Positions 17,074-24,824 of a stretch of 64,000 nt of DNA are shown here, in pieces. Position numbers and translations under genes: made by a program. The stretch spans positions 22,618 through 86,617 of the forward strand of contig JAVWMQ010000002.1 of assembly GCA_036637375.1 (NCBI GenBank). Direction: 5' to 3'. Numbering within the stretch: position 1 is the stretch's first letter; every line of letters starts with the position of its first letter. The DNA is from JAVWMQ01 sp036637375. GTDB taxonomy: Bacteria; Bacillota; Clostridia; Peptostreptococcales; Anaerovoracaceae. Below the pieces are notes generated by a model, which saw nothing but the letters and a program-made list of their open reading frames with translations, was not told the DNA's origin and ran no database searches.

Positions 17074-17980
17074 TAATGTCACCTCTATTCATAGTTGATT
17101 TTTGCAACTTTGCTTCTCCATATGTAAACACTATTAACCCAACCCATATAATTGCAAAAGCAATTAATTGAATTTTGTCAAATGGCTCGTTGAACAAATA
17201 AATTCCAATAATTAGATTTAGAGATGGTGAAATATATTCTGTTATTCCAAGGGTAATTAACGGCAAATTATTAGCTGCAACAGCAAATAAACCAAGTGGA
17301 ATAGCTGTCATTACACCACTACAAAGTAAAAGACCATATTGATATGGCTCTCCCACACCAATTGCCCCCTGATTTGTGACTTCTAAATATATTATTACAA
17401 CAAGTGCAAATGGTACTAAAAACATAGTCTCATATAGAAGTGAAAGTATTGATTCAATTTTAAAGCTTTTCTTTAGCGCTGCATATACAGCAAATGAAAC
17501 TGCTAGGCTCAGAGCAATAGCAGGAATTTGCTTAAAATACACTAGCAAAACAACTACACCAAGGCATGCGCACGAAAATGCAAAACCTCTGTATCTTGTC
17601 ATTTTTTCTTTAAACAAAACTATACCAAAAACGCAAACCATCAAAGGTTCCATGTAGTAACCTATGCTCGTTTGTATTACAAATCCAGCATTTACTGCCC
17701 AAATATAAATGCTCCAATTTAGCGTGATAATAATACCTGCCAAAAAAAACTTTAGTTTTGCACCTTTTTTTCTAAGTGGTGCCTTTATTCTTTCCATGCC
17801 GTATAACTTTAACGCCACCAAAAAACATACTATACCTACAGTAAAAATTCTGTAAAATATAATTACAGAAGAACTAATCGGTATTAAAGCATGCCAGTAT
17901 ATTGGTAAAATCCCCCATAAACTTGAACATAGTAACGCTGCTGTCATTCCTAATTTATAGTTTTTTTGACCTAAATTCAT
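17063..17980 (-). CDS. rarD: RarD-like EamA transporter
   Basis: This 305-residue protein has about ten membrane helices in two EamA halves. The N-terminal LLCSSLWGILPIYWHAL and the central NWSIYIWAVNAGFVIQTSIGYYMEPL block are diagnostic of RarD, a DMT-superfamily permease first linked to chloramphenicol sensitivity; its true substrate is not known. Its ATG overlaps the stop of the acidic protein gene (TAATG), and its 3' end overlaps the YkvI-like gene, so it belongs to the long murI unit. AGAGGAAA precedes the start. Confidence 0.9.
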   Translation of the reverse strand: MNLGQKNYKLGMTAALLCSSLWGILPIYWHALIPISSSVIIFYRIFTVGIVCFLVALKLYGMERIKAPLRKKGAKLKFFLAGIIITLNWSIYIWAVNAGFVIQTSIGYYMEPLMVCVFGIVLFKEKMTRYRGFAFSCACLGVVVLLVYFKQIPAIALSLAVSFAVYAALKKSFKIESILSLLYETMFLVPFALVVIIYLEVTNQGAIGVGEPYQYGLLLCSGVMTAIPLGLFAVAANNLPLITLGITEYISPSLNLIIGIYLFNEPFDKIQLIAFAIIWVGLIVFTYGEAKLQKSTMNRGDIIER

Positions 17981-18579
17981 TAATTTCCTCTCATTTCATC
18001 ATCATAGACATATCCACTGTCAATCAAACTGTCTCCTTCATAACTATCATTATATTCTGCGTTTGCAATATCAGCATAATTAACAATAAATTCATCTAAT
18101 TCATACTCTAAACATGCTTCAAAATCATAGTGATGTTGATTGCCTTCTAAGGCCTCTAGCCTTGAAACAACAAGGGCATCTCTAATTGTTAGTTCCTCAA
18201 CTTGTGAATTGTCAATAGTCTTGACTTCAACCTTTGATGTTACCGAATACCACTCTTTAAACCTATTTAACTCTTCGCAAAAATGTACTAATGTTGAATC
18301 CCCTTCATCTGAAATAATAAGACCTACAAGAGACATTTTAATTGTTTCAAGAAGTGTGTACATATCAGTCTTGTCGTCTGGCATAGCATCAAGAACTTCA
18401 TCAAAGTAATTTTTAATAATTTCCGCTACAATTTCGTGATCTGTTTCTTTAAATAGCAAAAACAATTCATCATCTGAAATTTCTTCATCTGACTCAACAA
18501 GGTCCGCAAAATTTTCAAAGAATTCAAATTCTGACGGTTCTTCAATTTGTAAAATTTCCAATAATCTTTTAAGTTCCAT
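17980..18579 (-). CDS. Acidic protein of unknown function
   Basis: I do not recognise this 199-residue protein. It is strongly acidic, has no cysteines in a metal motif, no signal peptide and only one short hydrophobic stretch (MSLVGLIISDE near 87). Acidic runs occur at 29-41 (ESDEEISDDELF) and in the C-terminus (YEGDSLIDSGYVYDDEM), suggesting a soluble, mostly helical cytoplasmic protein. It lies 27 bases after murI and its stop overlaps the rarD-like start (TAATG), so it is certainly transcribed with these genes. Real coding status is supported by a ribosome site (AGGAGAAAAAA), its operon fit and its length. Confidence 0.7.
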   Translation of the reverse strand: MELKRLLEILQIEEPSEFEFFENFADLVESDEEISDDELFLLFKETDHEIVAEIIKNYFDEVLDAMPDDKTDMYTLLETIKMSLVGLIISDEGDSTLVHFCEELNRFKEWYSVTSKVEVKTIDNSQVEELTIRDALVVSRLEALEGNQHHYDFEACLEYELDEFIVNYADIANAEYNDSYEGDSLIDSGYVYDDEMRGN

Positions 18580-18606
18580 TTTTTTCTCCTACTCTCAATT
18601 TAATAA

Positions 18607-19416
18607 TTAATCTATATCTAAATTTTTAAACTTGACTTTAACATCTGTATCGATAAAAATCCTATCTATCATATTAATAAAATTCTCCGAAAGGTCACTT
18701 GCATAAAAAGTATTTTGTACCTCTGAATCTTTTGCATACATTTGTTTATCTTTCAATATTTCATCAATCCTTTTTATTATTTCTTTTGAAGGATTTACTA
18801 TTCTTAAATTAGGATATTTTCGTTTTATGTTTGACACCAGCAATGGATAGTGTGTGCATCCAAGAACAACTGTATCAATTCTATTTTCTAATATAAAATC
18901 ATCCATATAATACTCAATTGTAAGGTCCATTATATCATTCTTAATTATTCCCTCTTCTATTAGAGGTACAAATGCAGGACACGCTTTTTCATAAACACTT
19001 AAATTTTCATTATATTTTTTTATTTCTTTTTTGTATGCATTACTACCAATTGTAACTTTGGTACCTATTACTCCTATTTTGTTTGTAACACCACACGTTT
19101 CAGCGATACTAATTGCTGCTGGTTCAATAATACCTACAACTGGTATATCTGGGAATCTTTCTTGAATGGCATCAACACATGTAGCACTTACGGTATTACA
19201 CGCAATTACAATCATCTTTACATCATTCTCAACTAAAAAATTTGCAATTTGCATTGAAAAGTTTTTAATTGTTGATACAGCTTTTGACCCATAAGGTGTT
19301 CTAGCAGTATCCCCAAAATATATTATTTTTTCCTCAGGTATTTCAGTCATAAGGTATGGTATACATGTCAATCCACCTAACCCAGAATCAAAAAAACCTA
19401 TTGGTCTGTTATCCAT
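18607..19416 (-). CDS. murI: Glutamate racemase
   Basis: The 269-residue enzyme starts at the ATG at 19416 (MDNRPIGFFDSGLGG), with AAAGGA upstream; the frame continues upstream without a better start. DSGLGG is at 10-15, and the two catalytic cysteines sit in the IACNT (C73) and LGCTHYPLL (C187) motifs. It interconverts L- and D-glutamate for peptidoglycan precursors. A promoter (TTTACA-17-TAAAAT) at 19451-19479 can drive it and, by close spacing and overlaps, the eight genes that follow down to 11448. Confidence 0.96.
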   Translation of the reverse strand: MDNRPIGFFDSGLGGLTCIPYLMTEIPEEKIIYFGDTARTPYGSKAVSTIKNFSMQIANFLVENDVKMIVIACNTVSATCVDAIQERFPDIPVVGIIEPAAISIAETCGVTNKIGVIGTKVTIGSNAYKKEIKKYNENLSVYEKACPAFVPLIEEGIIKNDIMDLTIEYYMDDFILENRIDTVVLGCTHYPLLVSNIKRKYPNLRIVNPSKEIIKRIDEILKDKQMYAKDSEVQNTFYASDLSENFINMIDRIFIDTDVKVKFKNLDID

Positions 19417-19420
19417 CTTC

Positions 19421-19448
19421 TTGTTTCCTTTCAATTTCGTGTTATAAT
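19421..19448 (+). promoter_or_regulatory. Promoter of the pepF group
   Basis: TTGTTT (19421-19426), 16-base spacer, TATAAT (19443-19448), about 50 bases before the pepF ATG. It overlaps, on the other strand, the region just upstream of murI. Confidence 0.5.
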
Positions 19449-19450
19449 AC

Positions 19451-19479
19451 ATTTTACAACAATAAATATATAATGTAAA
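19451..19479 (-). promoter_or_regulatory. Promoter of the murI unit
   Basis: Minus-strand TTTACA (19474-19479), 17-base spacer, TAAAAT (19451-19456), 35 bases before the murI ATG; divergent from the pepF promoter. Confidence 0.5.
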
Positions 19480-19498
19480 TAAAAGCGAGGAGGAATAA

Positions 19499-21286
19499 AT
19501 GAGTAAATCAATTAAAAAACGTGATGAAATAGAAAATAAATATAAATGGAACATAGAATCAATGTATCAAGATGAAAAAAACTGGGAAGAAGACTTAAAT
19601 ATCGCCCTAAAAAAAGCTGAGGAATTTGAAGGGTTCCAAGGAATTTTGACAAAGGATAGCAAAACTCTTTTATTAGCATTTAAGGCCAAGGATGAAATTT
19701 GGCTAAAATTAGAAAAAGCATACGTTTATTCTCGTATGCGTAGAGATGAAAACAATTCTAATGAAAAGTATCAGGGAATGTGTGATAAATCTGGACAAAT
19801 TATTGCAAAAGTAAGTGCTAATATGTCGTTTTTTGTTCCTGAACTTATCGCTGCTGATGAAAAACAATTGTTAGACTTTTTATCTAACGAAGAAGGTCTT
19901 AAAGTATATGAATTTGTTATTAAAGATATTCTTAGAGAAAAGGCTCATGTACTTTCTAAAGAAGAAGAAAATATTTTAGCTCAGATGAGTGAACTTACTC
20001 CAGCTACTAATGATATATTCACTATGTTAAACAATGCTGATATTAAATTCGGAGAAATTACTGATGAAGACGGTAACAAAGTACCTTTAACTCATGGCAA
20101 TTATATTAATTTCTTGGAGAGTCATAATCGTTCAATTAGACAAGAAGCCTATGAAAAAATGTATACAGCATACAAAAATATTATAAATACCGTTTCAACA
20201 ACTTATAATTACAATACTAAAACAGATGTTGTTTCCGCACGAATCAGAAAGTATAATTCTGCTAGAGCTTCTGCTCTATCTGGAGATAACATACCAGAAA
20301 GTGTTTACGATAATCTAGTTACAGTTATCAATGAATATCTACCTGTTCTTCATAAATATATGAGGTTAAGAAAGGAAATTCTAGGTATTGATGAACTAAA
20401 AATGCATGATGTGTATGTTCCGCTTGTAAAAATACCAGACAGAAAAATTACTTTTGAAGAAGGTCTTGATATTATGAGAGAAGGTCTATCTCCTCTTGGT
20501 AGTGAATATATTAATAGAATGAATTCTGGTATTTCTAGTGGATGGATTGACGTTTATGAAAACGAAGGCAAAACAAGTGGAGCATATAGTTTTGGTAGCT
20601 ATGATAGCCACCCCTTTATACTATTAAATTACACTAATACACTAAAGGATGTATTTACCGTTGTTCATGAAATGGGCCATTCTATGCACTCTAGCTATAC
20701 TAGAGAAGCTCAACCATTTGTATATGGTGGTCATTCTATTTTTACTGCTGAAGTAGCTTCAACTGTAAATGAAAATTTACTTATGAAACACTTGATTTCT
20801 AAAGAACAAGACCTTGAAATGAAAAAATATTTAATTAACCTTCACATCGAGGAATTTAGAACAACTGTCTTTAGGCAAACCATGTTTGCTGAGTTTGAAC
20901 ATCTAACTCACAAGGCCATTGAGGACGGAGAATCATTAACAGCAAACTTTATGTGTGAAGAATACAATAAGCTAAACAAAAAATATTTCGGAGATGTCTT
21001 AGGCGAAGATGATTTCATAAAATATGAATGGGCTAGAATCCCCCATTTCTATAATGCTTTTTATGTATACAAATATGCTACAGGATATTCCGCTGCAACA
21101 GCAATTTCCGATTTAATTTTAGAAAACGGACCTAATGATTATTTAGAATTCTTAAAAACTGGTGAATCTGATTACCCAATTGAACTTCTAAAAATCGCAG
21201 GTGTCGATATGAGCTCTCCATTACCAATTAAAAAAGCAATGGAAGAATTTAAACTATTAGTTGATGAATTTGAAAAATTATTATAG
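19499..21286 (+). CDS. pepF: Oligoendopeptidase F (M3 family)
   Basis: The 595-residue zinc peptidase has HEMGH at 390-394 (VVHEMGHSMHSSYTRE), the M3 family active site, with a downstream glutamate in the SIFTAEVASTVNE block as third ligand. The N-terminal helical region and the total length match PepF of Firmicutes. It degrades short peptides (roughly 7-17 residues) in the cytoplasm. GAGGAGG lies eight bases before the ATG. It heads a four-gene plus-strand group ending at the terminator 24145-24176. Confidence 0.96.
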   Translation: MSKSIKKRDEIENKYKWNIESMYQDEKNWEEDLNIALKKAEEFEGFQGILTKDSKTLLLAFKAKDEIWLKLEKAYVYSRMRRDENNSNEKYQGMCDKSGQIIAKVSANMSFFVPELIAADEKQLLDFLSNEEGLKVYEFVIKDILREKAHVLSKEEENILAQMSELTPATNDIFTMLNNADIKFGEITDEDGNKVPLTHGNYINFLESHNRSIRQEAYEKMYTAYKNIINTVSTTYNYNTKTDVVSARIRKYNSARASALSGDNIPESVYDNLVTVINEYLPVLHKYMRLRKEILGIDELKMHDVYVPLVKIPDRKITFEEGLDIMREGLSPLGSEYINRMNSGISSGWIDVYENEGKTSGAYSFGSYDSHPFILLNYTNTLKDVFTVVHEMGHSMHSSYTREAQPFVYGGHSIFTAEVASTVNENLLMKHLISKEQDLEMKKYLINLHIEEFRTTVFRQTMFAEFEHLTHKAIEDGESLTANFMCEEYNKLNKKYFGDVLGEDDFIKYEWARIPHFYNAFYVYKYATGYSAATAISDLILENGPNDYLEFLKTGESDYPIELLKIAGVDMSSPLPIKKAMEEFKLLVDEFEKLL

Positions 21287-21295
21287 GATATTACG

Positions 21296-22108
21296 ATGAA
21301 CAAACAAAGAACAATTTGTGTCTACTCAAATGGCACTGTAATTTCAAATGAGACAGCAAGTATATTGAAACAAAAATTACGCACCAGTGGTTTTGTAGTT
21401 GAAACAGAGCTATCAAGCAATGCCGAATTACTTGTTTGCATAGGTGGCGATGGAAGCAGTCTAGAAGCTATACATAAATACGACTTCCCTAAGGTACCAA
21501 TAATTGGTGTAAATACCGGTCATCTTGGTTTTTTTCAAGAAATCAGAAGCGATCAGTTGGATGACTTTATTTTCCTTTACAAGGCCGGAAAATACTGCTT
21601 ACAGCAGTTAACAACTGTAAAAGGTACCATTACTACTAAAGATGGTACAGAAACTGTTTTAGAAGGGCTAAACGAAATTGTTATTAGGGGTATACATTCT
21701 TATGCTGCTCATTTCAATATTTCGATTGGCGGAAGTTTTATAGAAAGATTTAGCGGTGATGGAATTTTAATTGCAACATCTGCAGGGTCAACAGCATATA
21801 ACTACTCTCTTGGTGGTTCTATTGTGGACCCAAGGTTAAATTTATTACAAGTAACACCTATTGCACCCATGAACACTACTGCTTTTAGGTCTTTTACTTC
21901 TAGTATATTGTTGCCTTCTGATTTGTCACTTGAAGTTATTCCTGAATTCATCAAAAATCACCATACTACCTACGTTTTTAATGATGGTGTTGAAAACAGA
22001 TTTGTAGATGTCGAAAATATAAAAGTTGAAGTTTCTGACAAAACAATTAACCTTATGCGTTTTGAGACTTACGATTTTTGGAACAAAGTTAAAACAAAAT
22101 TTTTATAA
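21296..22108 (+). CDS. nadK: NAD kinase
   Basis: This 270-residue protein contains the diacylglycerol/NAD kinase motifs GGDG at 50-53 and NTGHLGF at 73-79, and the later TSAGSTAYNYSLGG block that forms the substrate site. The enzyme phosphorylates NAD to NADP using ATP or polyphosphate. The start is nine bases after the pepF stop; the ribosome site is weak (GGATATTACG), which suggests translation coupled to pepF. Confidence 0.95.
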   Translation: MNKQRTICVYSNGTVISNETASILKQKLRTSGFVVETELSSNAELLVCIGGDGSSLEAIHKYDFPKVPIIGVNTGHLGFFQEIRSDQLDDFIFLYKAGKYCLQQLTTVKGTITTKDGTETVLEGLNEIVIRGIHSYAAHFNISIGGSFIERFSGDGILIATSAGSTAYNYSLGGSIVDPRLNLLQVTPIAPMNTTAFRSFTSSILLPSDLSLEVIPEFIKNHHTTYVFNDGVENRFVDVENIKVEVSDKTINLMRFETYDFWNKVKTKFL

Positions 22109-22118
22109 AAAGGAAAAC

Positions 22119-23021
22119 ATGATTAGAGATTTTAAATACATAGTAACCAATGAAGATTACGATAAACAATTACATATAACTGCAATAATGAAGGAAAACT
22201 TCAATTTCAGTTCAAGACTTAGAACTAAGATTAAAAAAAATAAAGGTATGTTTTTAAATGGAGCAGAAGTTCCTAGTTGGATAATACCTAAACCTGGAGA
22301 TGAAATAACTATAATTATTCCGCCAGAAAAAAGTCATTTTATACCTGAAGATATTCCAATTAATGTAGTGTACGAAGATGATGATTTATTAATTGTTAAT
22401 AAACAACCAGGAATTGTTGTTCACCCTACTAATGGTCATCCATTTCATACCATTGCAAATGGTGTTGCTCAGTATATGATTGACACAAATCAGTCATTTA
22501 AAATTAGGTTTATAAATAGGCTCGATATGGATACATCAGGATTGCTTGCACTTGCTAAAAACTCTCATAGTCAAGATAGTTTTGTAAAACAAATGCATTC
22601 ACATAGAGTAACAAAAAAATACGTTGCAATTGTAAACGGCATAATTGAGGAAGATAGAGGAACAATCGATCTACCAATTGGTCGTCCAGATCCTGAAAAA
22701 GTTGCTCGTGCAGTTTGTGAAGATGGAGCAAACTGTGTAACTCACTACCAGGTTTTAGAACGATTCAAAAAGGGATATACCTTTGTTGAACTAACCCTTG
22801 AAACAGGTAGAACTCATCAGATTAGAGTTCATTTAAGCCATATTGGGCACCCTATTGTTGGAGACTATCTATATGGTGGTGAAAAAATACATTTAATTCA
22901 AAGGCAGGCTTTACATGCAAGATATCTTTATTTTGATCATCCTGTAACTAATAAACAACTAAAACTTGAAGCTCCTATTCCTCAAGATATGGAAGCAGTT
23001 ATTAATAAAATCAAAAAGTGA
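22119..23021 (+). CDS. RluA family pseudouridine synthase
   Basis: The ATG at 22119, with AAAAAGG upstream, gives 300 residues; the open frame extends upstream into nadK but without a ribosome site. A short N-terminal S4-like region (15-70) is followed by the catalytic block NRLDMDTSGLL at 133-143, where D136 is the nucleophile; the usual histidine before RLD is asparagine here. The RTHQIRVHLSHIGHPIVGD block follows near 239. RluA-type enzymes isomerise uridines in rRNA or tRNA; which site this one uses cannot be told, though the RluD/YlyB-YtzG-type layout suggests 23S rRNA. Confidence 0.9.
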   Translation: MIRDFKYIVTNEDYDKQLHITAIMKENFNFSSRLRTKIKKNKGMFLNGAEVPSWIIPKPGDEITIIIPPEKSHFIPEDIPINVVYEDDDLLIVNKQPGIVVHPTNGHPFHTIANGVAQYMIDTNQSFKIRFINRLDMDTSGLLALAKNSHSQDSFVKQMHSHRVTKKYVAIVNGIIEEDRGTIDLPIGRPDPEKVARAVCEDGANCVTHYQVLERFKKGYTFVELTLETGRTHQIRVHLSHIGHPIVGDYLYGGEKIHLIQRQALHARYLYFDHPVTNKQLKLEAPIPQDMEAVINKIKK

Positions 23022-23028
23022 GGTAAAA

Positions 23029-24138
23029 ATGGATAATAGAATTAATAAGCTTGCAAAGCTTTTAATAAATTACTCTTGTAATTTACAAAAAAACGAAAAA
23101 ATATTAATTAATTATATTGGAGATGAAGTTAAACCTTTAGTTAAACAATTAATTAAAGAAGCATACCTAGCTGGTGGTATTCCTTTTGTTGATGGTGGCG
23201 ATAATTCAATTACCAGAGAATTGTTACTAAATGCATCAAAAGAGCAACTTGAATTTATGAATCATTACAAGCTTGAACAAATGAAAGGTATGGATGCATA
23301 TATTGGAATTAGAGCAGGTGAAAATGCCTCAGAACTTTCTGATGTTCCTGGTGAAAAAATGAATCTTTATTACCAAGAACTTTCTCCACTTTTGGATTAC
23401 CGTGTTAATAAGACTAAATGGGTTGTGTTACGATATCCTAATAATTCAATGGCACAGCTTGCAAACACAAGCCTAGAAGCATTCGAAGATTTTTATTTCA
23501 ATGTATGCACTCTTGACTATAACAAGATGAGCCTAGCAATGGATAATTTAGTTGATTTAATGAACAAAACAGACAAAGTAAGATTGGTAGGTCCTGGTAC
23601 AGATTTAACCTTCTCTATTAAGGATATTCCAGCAAAGAAATGCGCTGGTGGATGCAACATTCCTGATGGCGAAGTTTACACAGCCCCTATTAAAGATTCA
23701 ATGAATGGTAAAATATCATATAATACTCTATCCGAAGAGCAAGGTTTCACCTTTGAAAATATTGTATTTGAAGTAAAAGATGGCAAAATTATAAGTGCAT
23801 CAGCCAATGATAATAAACGTATTAATGAAATTTTAGATACGGATCAAGGAGCAAGATATTTTGGTGAATTTGCCATTGGTGTAAACCCTTATATCCTTCA
23901 TCCTATGAAAGATACCCTATTTGACGAAAAGATAGCTGGTAGCTTCCATTTAACTCCTGGAGCATCATATGAAGACGCTTTTAACGGAAATAAATCTGCA
24001 GTTCACTGGGATCTAGTTACGATACAACGTGAAGATTATGGTGGCGGCGAAATATACTTTGATGACAAATTAATTAGAAAAGATGGTATATTTGTAATCC
24101 CCGAACTTGAATGTTTAAATCCAGAAAATCTTAAATAA
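23029..24138 (+). CDS. Aminopeptidase of the M29 family
   Basis: The 369-residue protein from the ATG at 23029 (GAGG seven bases upstream) resembles M29 aminopeptidases (AmpS, PepS, aminopeptidase T). Expected metal-ligand blocks are visible: CNIPDGEVYTAP near 204-215, RYFGEFAIGVNP near 280, SFHLTPGASYEDAF near 305-318 and SAVHWDLV near 323-330. These enzymes remove N-terminal residues using two divalent metals. It is slightly shorter than the usual 400-410 residues, but all catalytic blocks seem intact. It is the last gene of the pepF group. Confidence 0.88.
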   Translation: MDNRINKLAKLLINYSCNLQKNEKILINYIGDEVKPLVKQLIKEAYLAGGIPFVDGGDNSITRELLLNASKEQLEFMNHYKLEQMKGMDAYIGIRAGENASELSDVPGEKMNLYYQELSPLLDYRVNKTKWVVLRYPNNSMAQLANTSLEAFEDFYFNVCTLDYNKMSLAMDNLVDLMNKTDKVRLVGPGTDLTFSIKDIPAKKCAGGCNIPDGEVYTAPIKDSMNGKISYNTLSEEQGFTFENIVFEVKDGKIISASANDNKRINEILDTDQGARYFGEFAIGVNPYILHPMKDTLFDEKIAGSFHLTPGASYEDAFNGNKSAVHWDLVTIQREDYGGGEIYFDDKLIRKDGIFVIPELECLNPENLK

Positions 24139-24144
24139 CTATAA

Positions 24145-24176
24145 AAATCCCATTATGACAATTCATAATGGGATTT
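24145..24176. terminator. Bidirectional terminator
   Basis: Arms AAATCCCATTATGA (24145-24158) and TCATAATGGGATTT (24163-24176) are exact complements with a 4-base loop, followed by T/A-rich runs on both strands, between convergent genes ending at 24138 and 24196. Confidence 0.88.
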
Positions 24177-24195
24177 ATTATTTGTTATTTATTAT

Positions 24196-24819
24196 TTATC
24201 TCTTTTTTGCTTTTCTTTTTCTTGCCATTTTTGAGCTAATAAGTACTATTAGTATTAATATTAACGCAATACCAATAATTCCACCATAGAATATAATTGG
24301 TCTTTTAATATTATCTTGAAGAGGCTCTTCTTTTAAATCATTTGCTGTTATTTCCTCTTTAGCAGGGTTTTCTTTTACTGATTCATTTTCCTCTGCAACC
24401 TCTCCGTCCAATATACGAATGGTTTTAATACTTTCATCAATATCTATTAATTCTTCTGACATATTATATGCTTCTTTTGTTATTAATTTAATATCGCTAG
24501 TTCCCTTTTTTAAGCCTTTAAACTTCAATTTAATTACAATATTTTTACCATCAGTCGAAGTTCCTTTTAGACTTACAACGCCGCTATTACCTTGGCTATC
24601 ACCACCTGATATATATTCAAGCAAGTTAGTATCATACTCCAGCTTTGAAGTCACTCTTGAAATATCTTCAGAAACATATTTAATACTTACGGTAAAAGCT
24701 TCGCTTTCATCAACACCACTATCACATGCTATAATAGCTTTTGTACTTGCTGCAAAACAGAAACTTGTACTTAACGCAATTAATAGTATTGCTAGCATCA
24801 TGCATTTTATATTTTTCAT
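24196..24819 (-). CDS. Membrane-anchored cohesin-like domain protein
   Basis: The 207-residue protein has a signal peptide (1-24, hydrophobic 8-22, AA cleavage region), an extracellular beta-rich domain at 27-138, an acidic linker and a single membrane helix at 175-196 followed by a highly basic tail. The domain resembles cohesin/Ig-like folds: SRVTSKLEYDTNLLEYISGG followed by GKNIVIKLKFKGLKKGTSDIKL matches the pattern of cohesin-type beta-sandwiches that often occur in clostridial surface proteins. Function is not known; a surface-adhesion or scaffold role is inferred. It starts 5 bases after the SH3b-glucosaminidase gene, so the two are co-expressed. Confidence 0.7.
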   Translation of the reverse strand: MKNIKCMMLAILLIALSTSFCFAASTKAIIACDSGVDESEAFTVSIKYVSEDISRVTSKLEYDTNLLEYISGGDSQGNSGVVSLKGTSTDGKNIVIKLKFKGLKKGTSDIKLITKEAYNMSEELIDIDESIKTIRILDGEVAEENESVKENPAKEEITANDLKEEPLQDNIKRPIIFYGGIIGIALILILIVLISSKMARKRKAKKR

Positions 24820-24824
24820 TTGTA

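Noticed and set aside
19417..19554. Longer MurI with a membrane-like N-terminus.
   Set aside because: The extension covers the divergent promoters and part of pepF; MurI is cytoplasmic and starts at the ATG at 19416.
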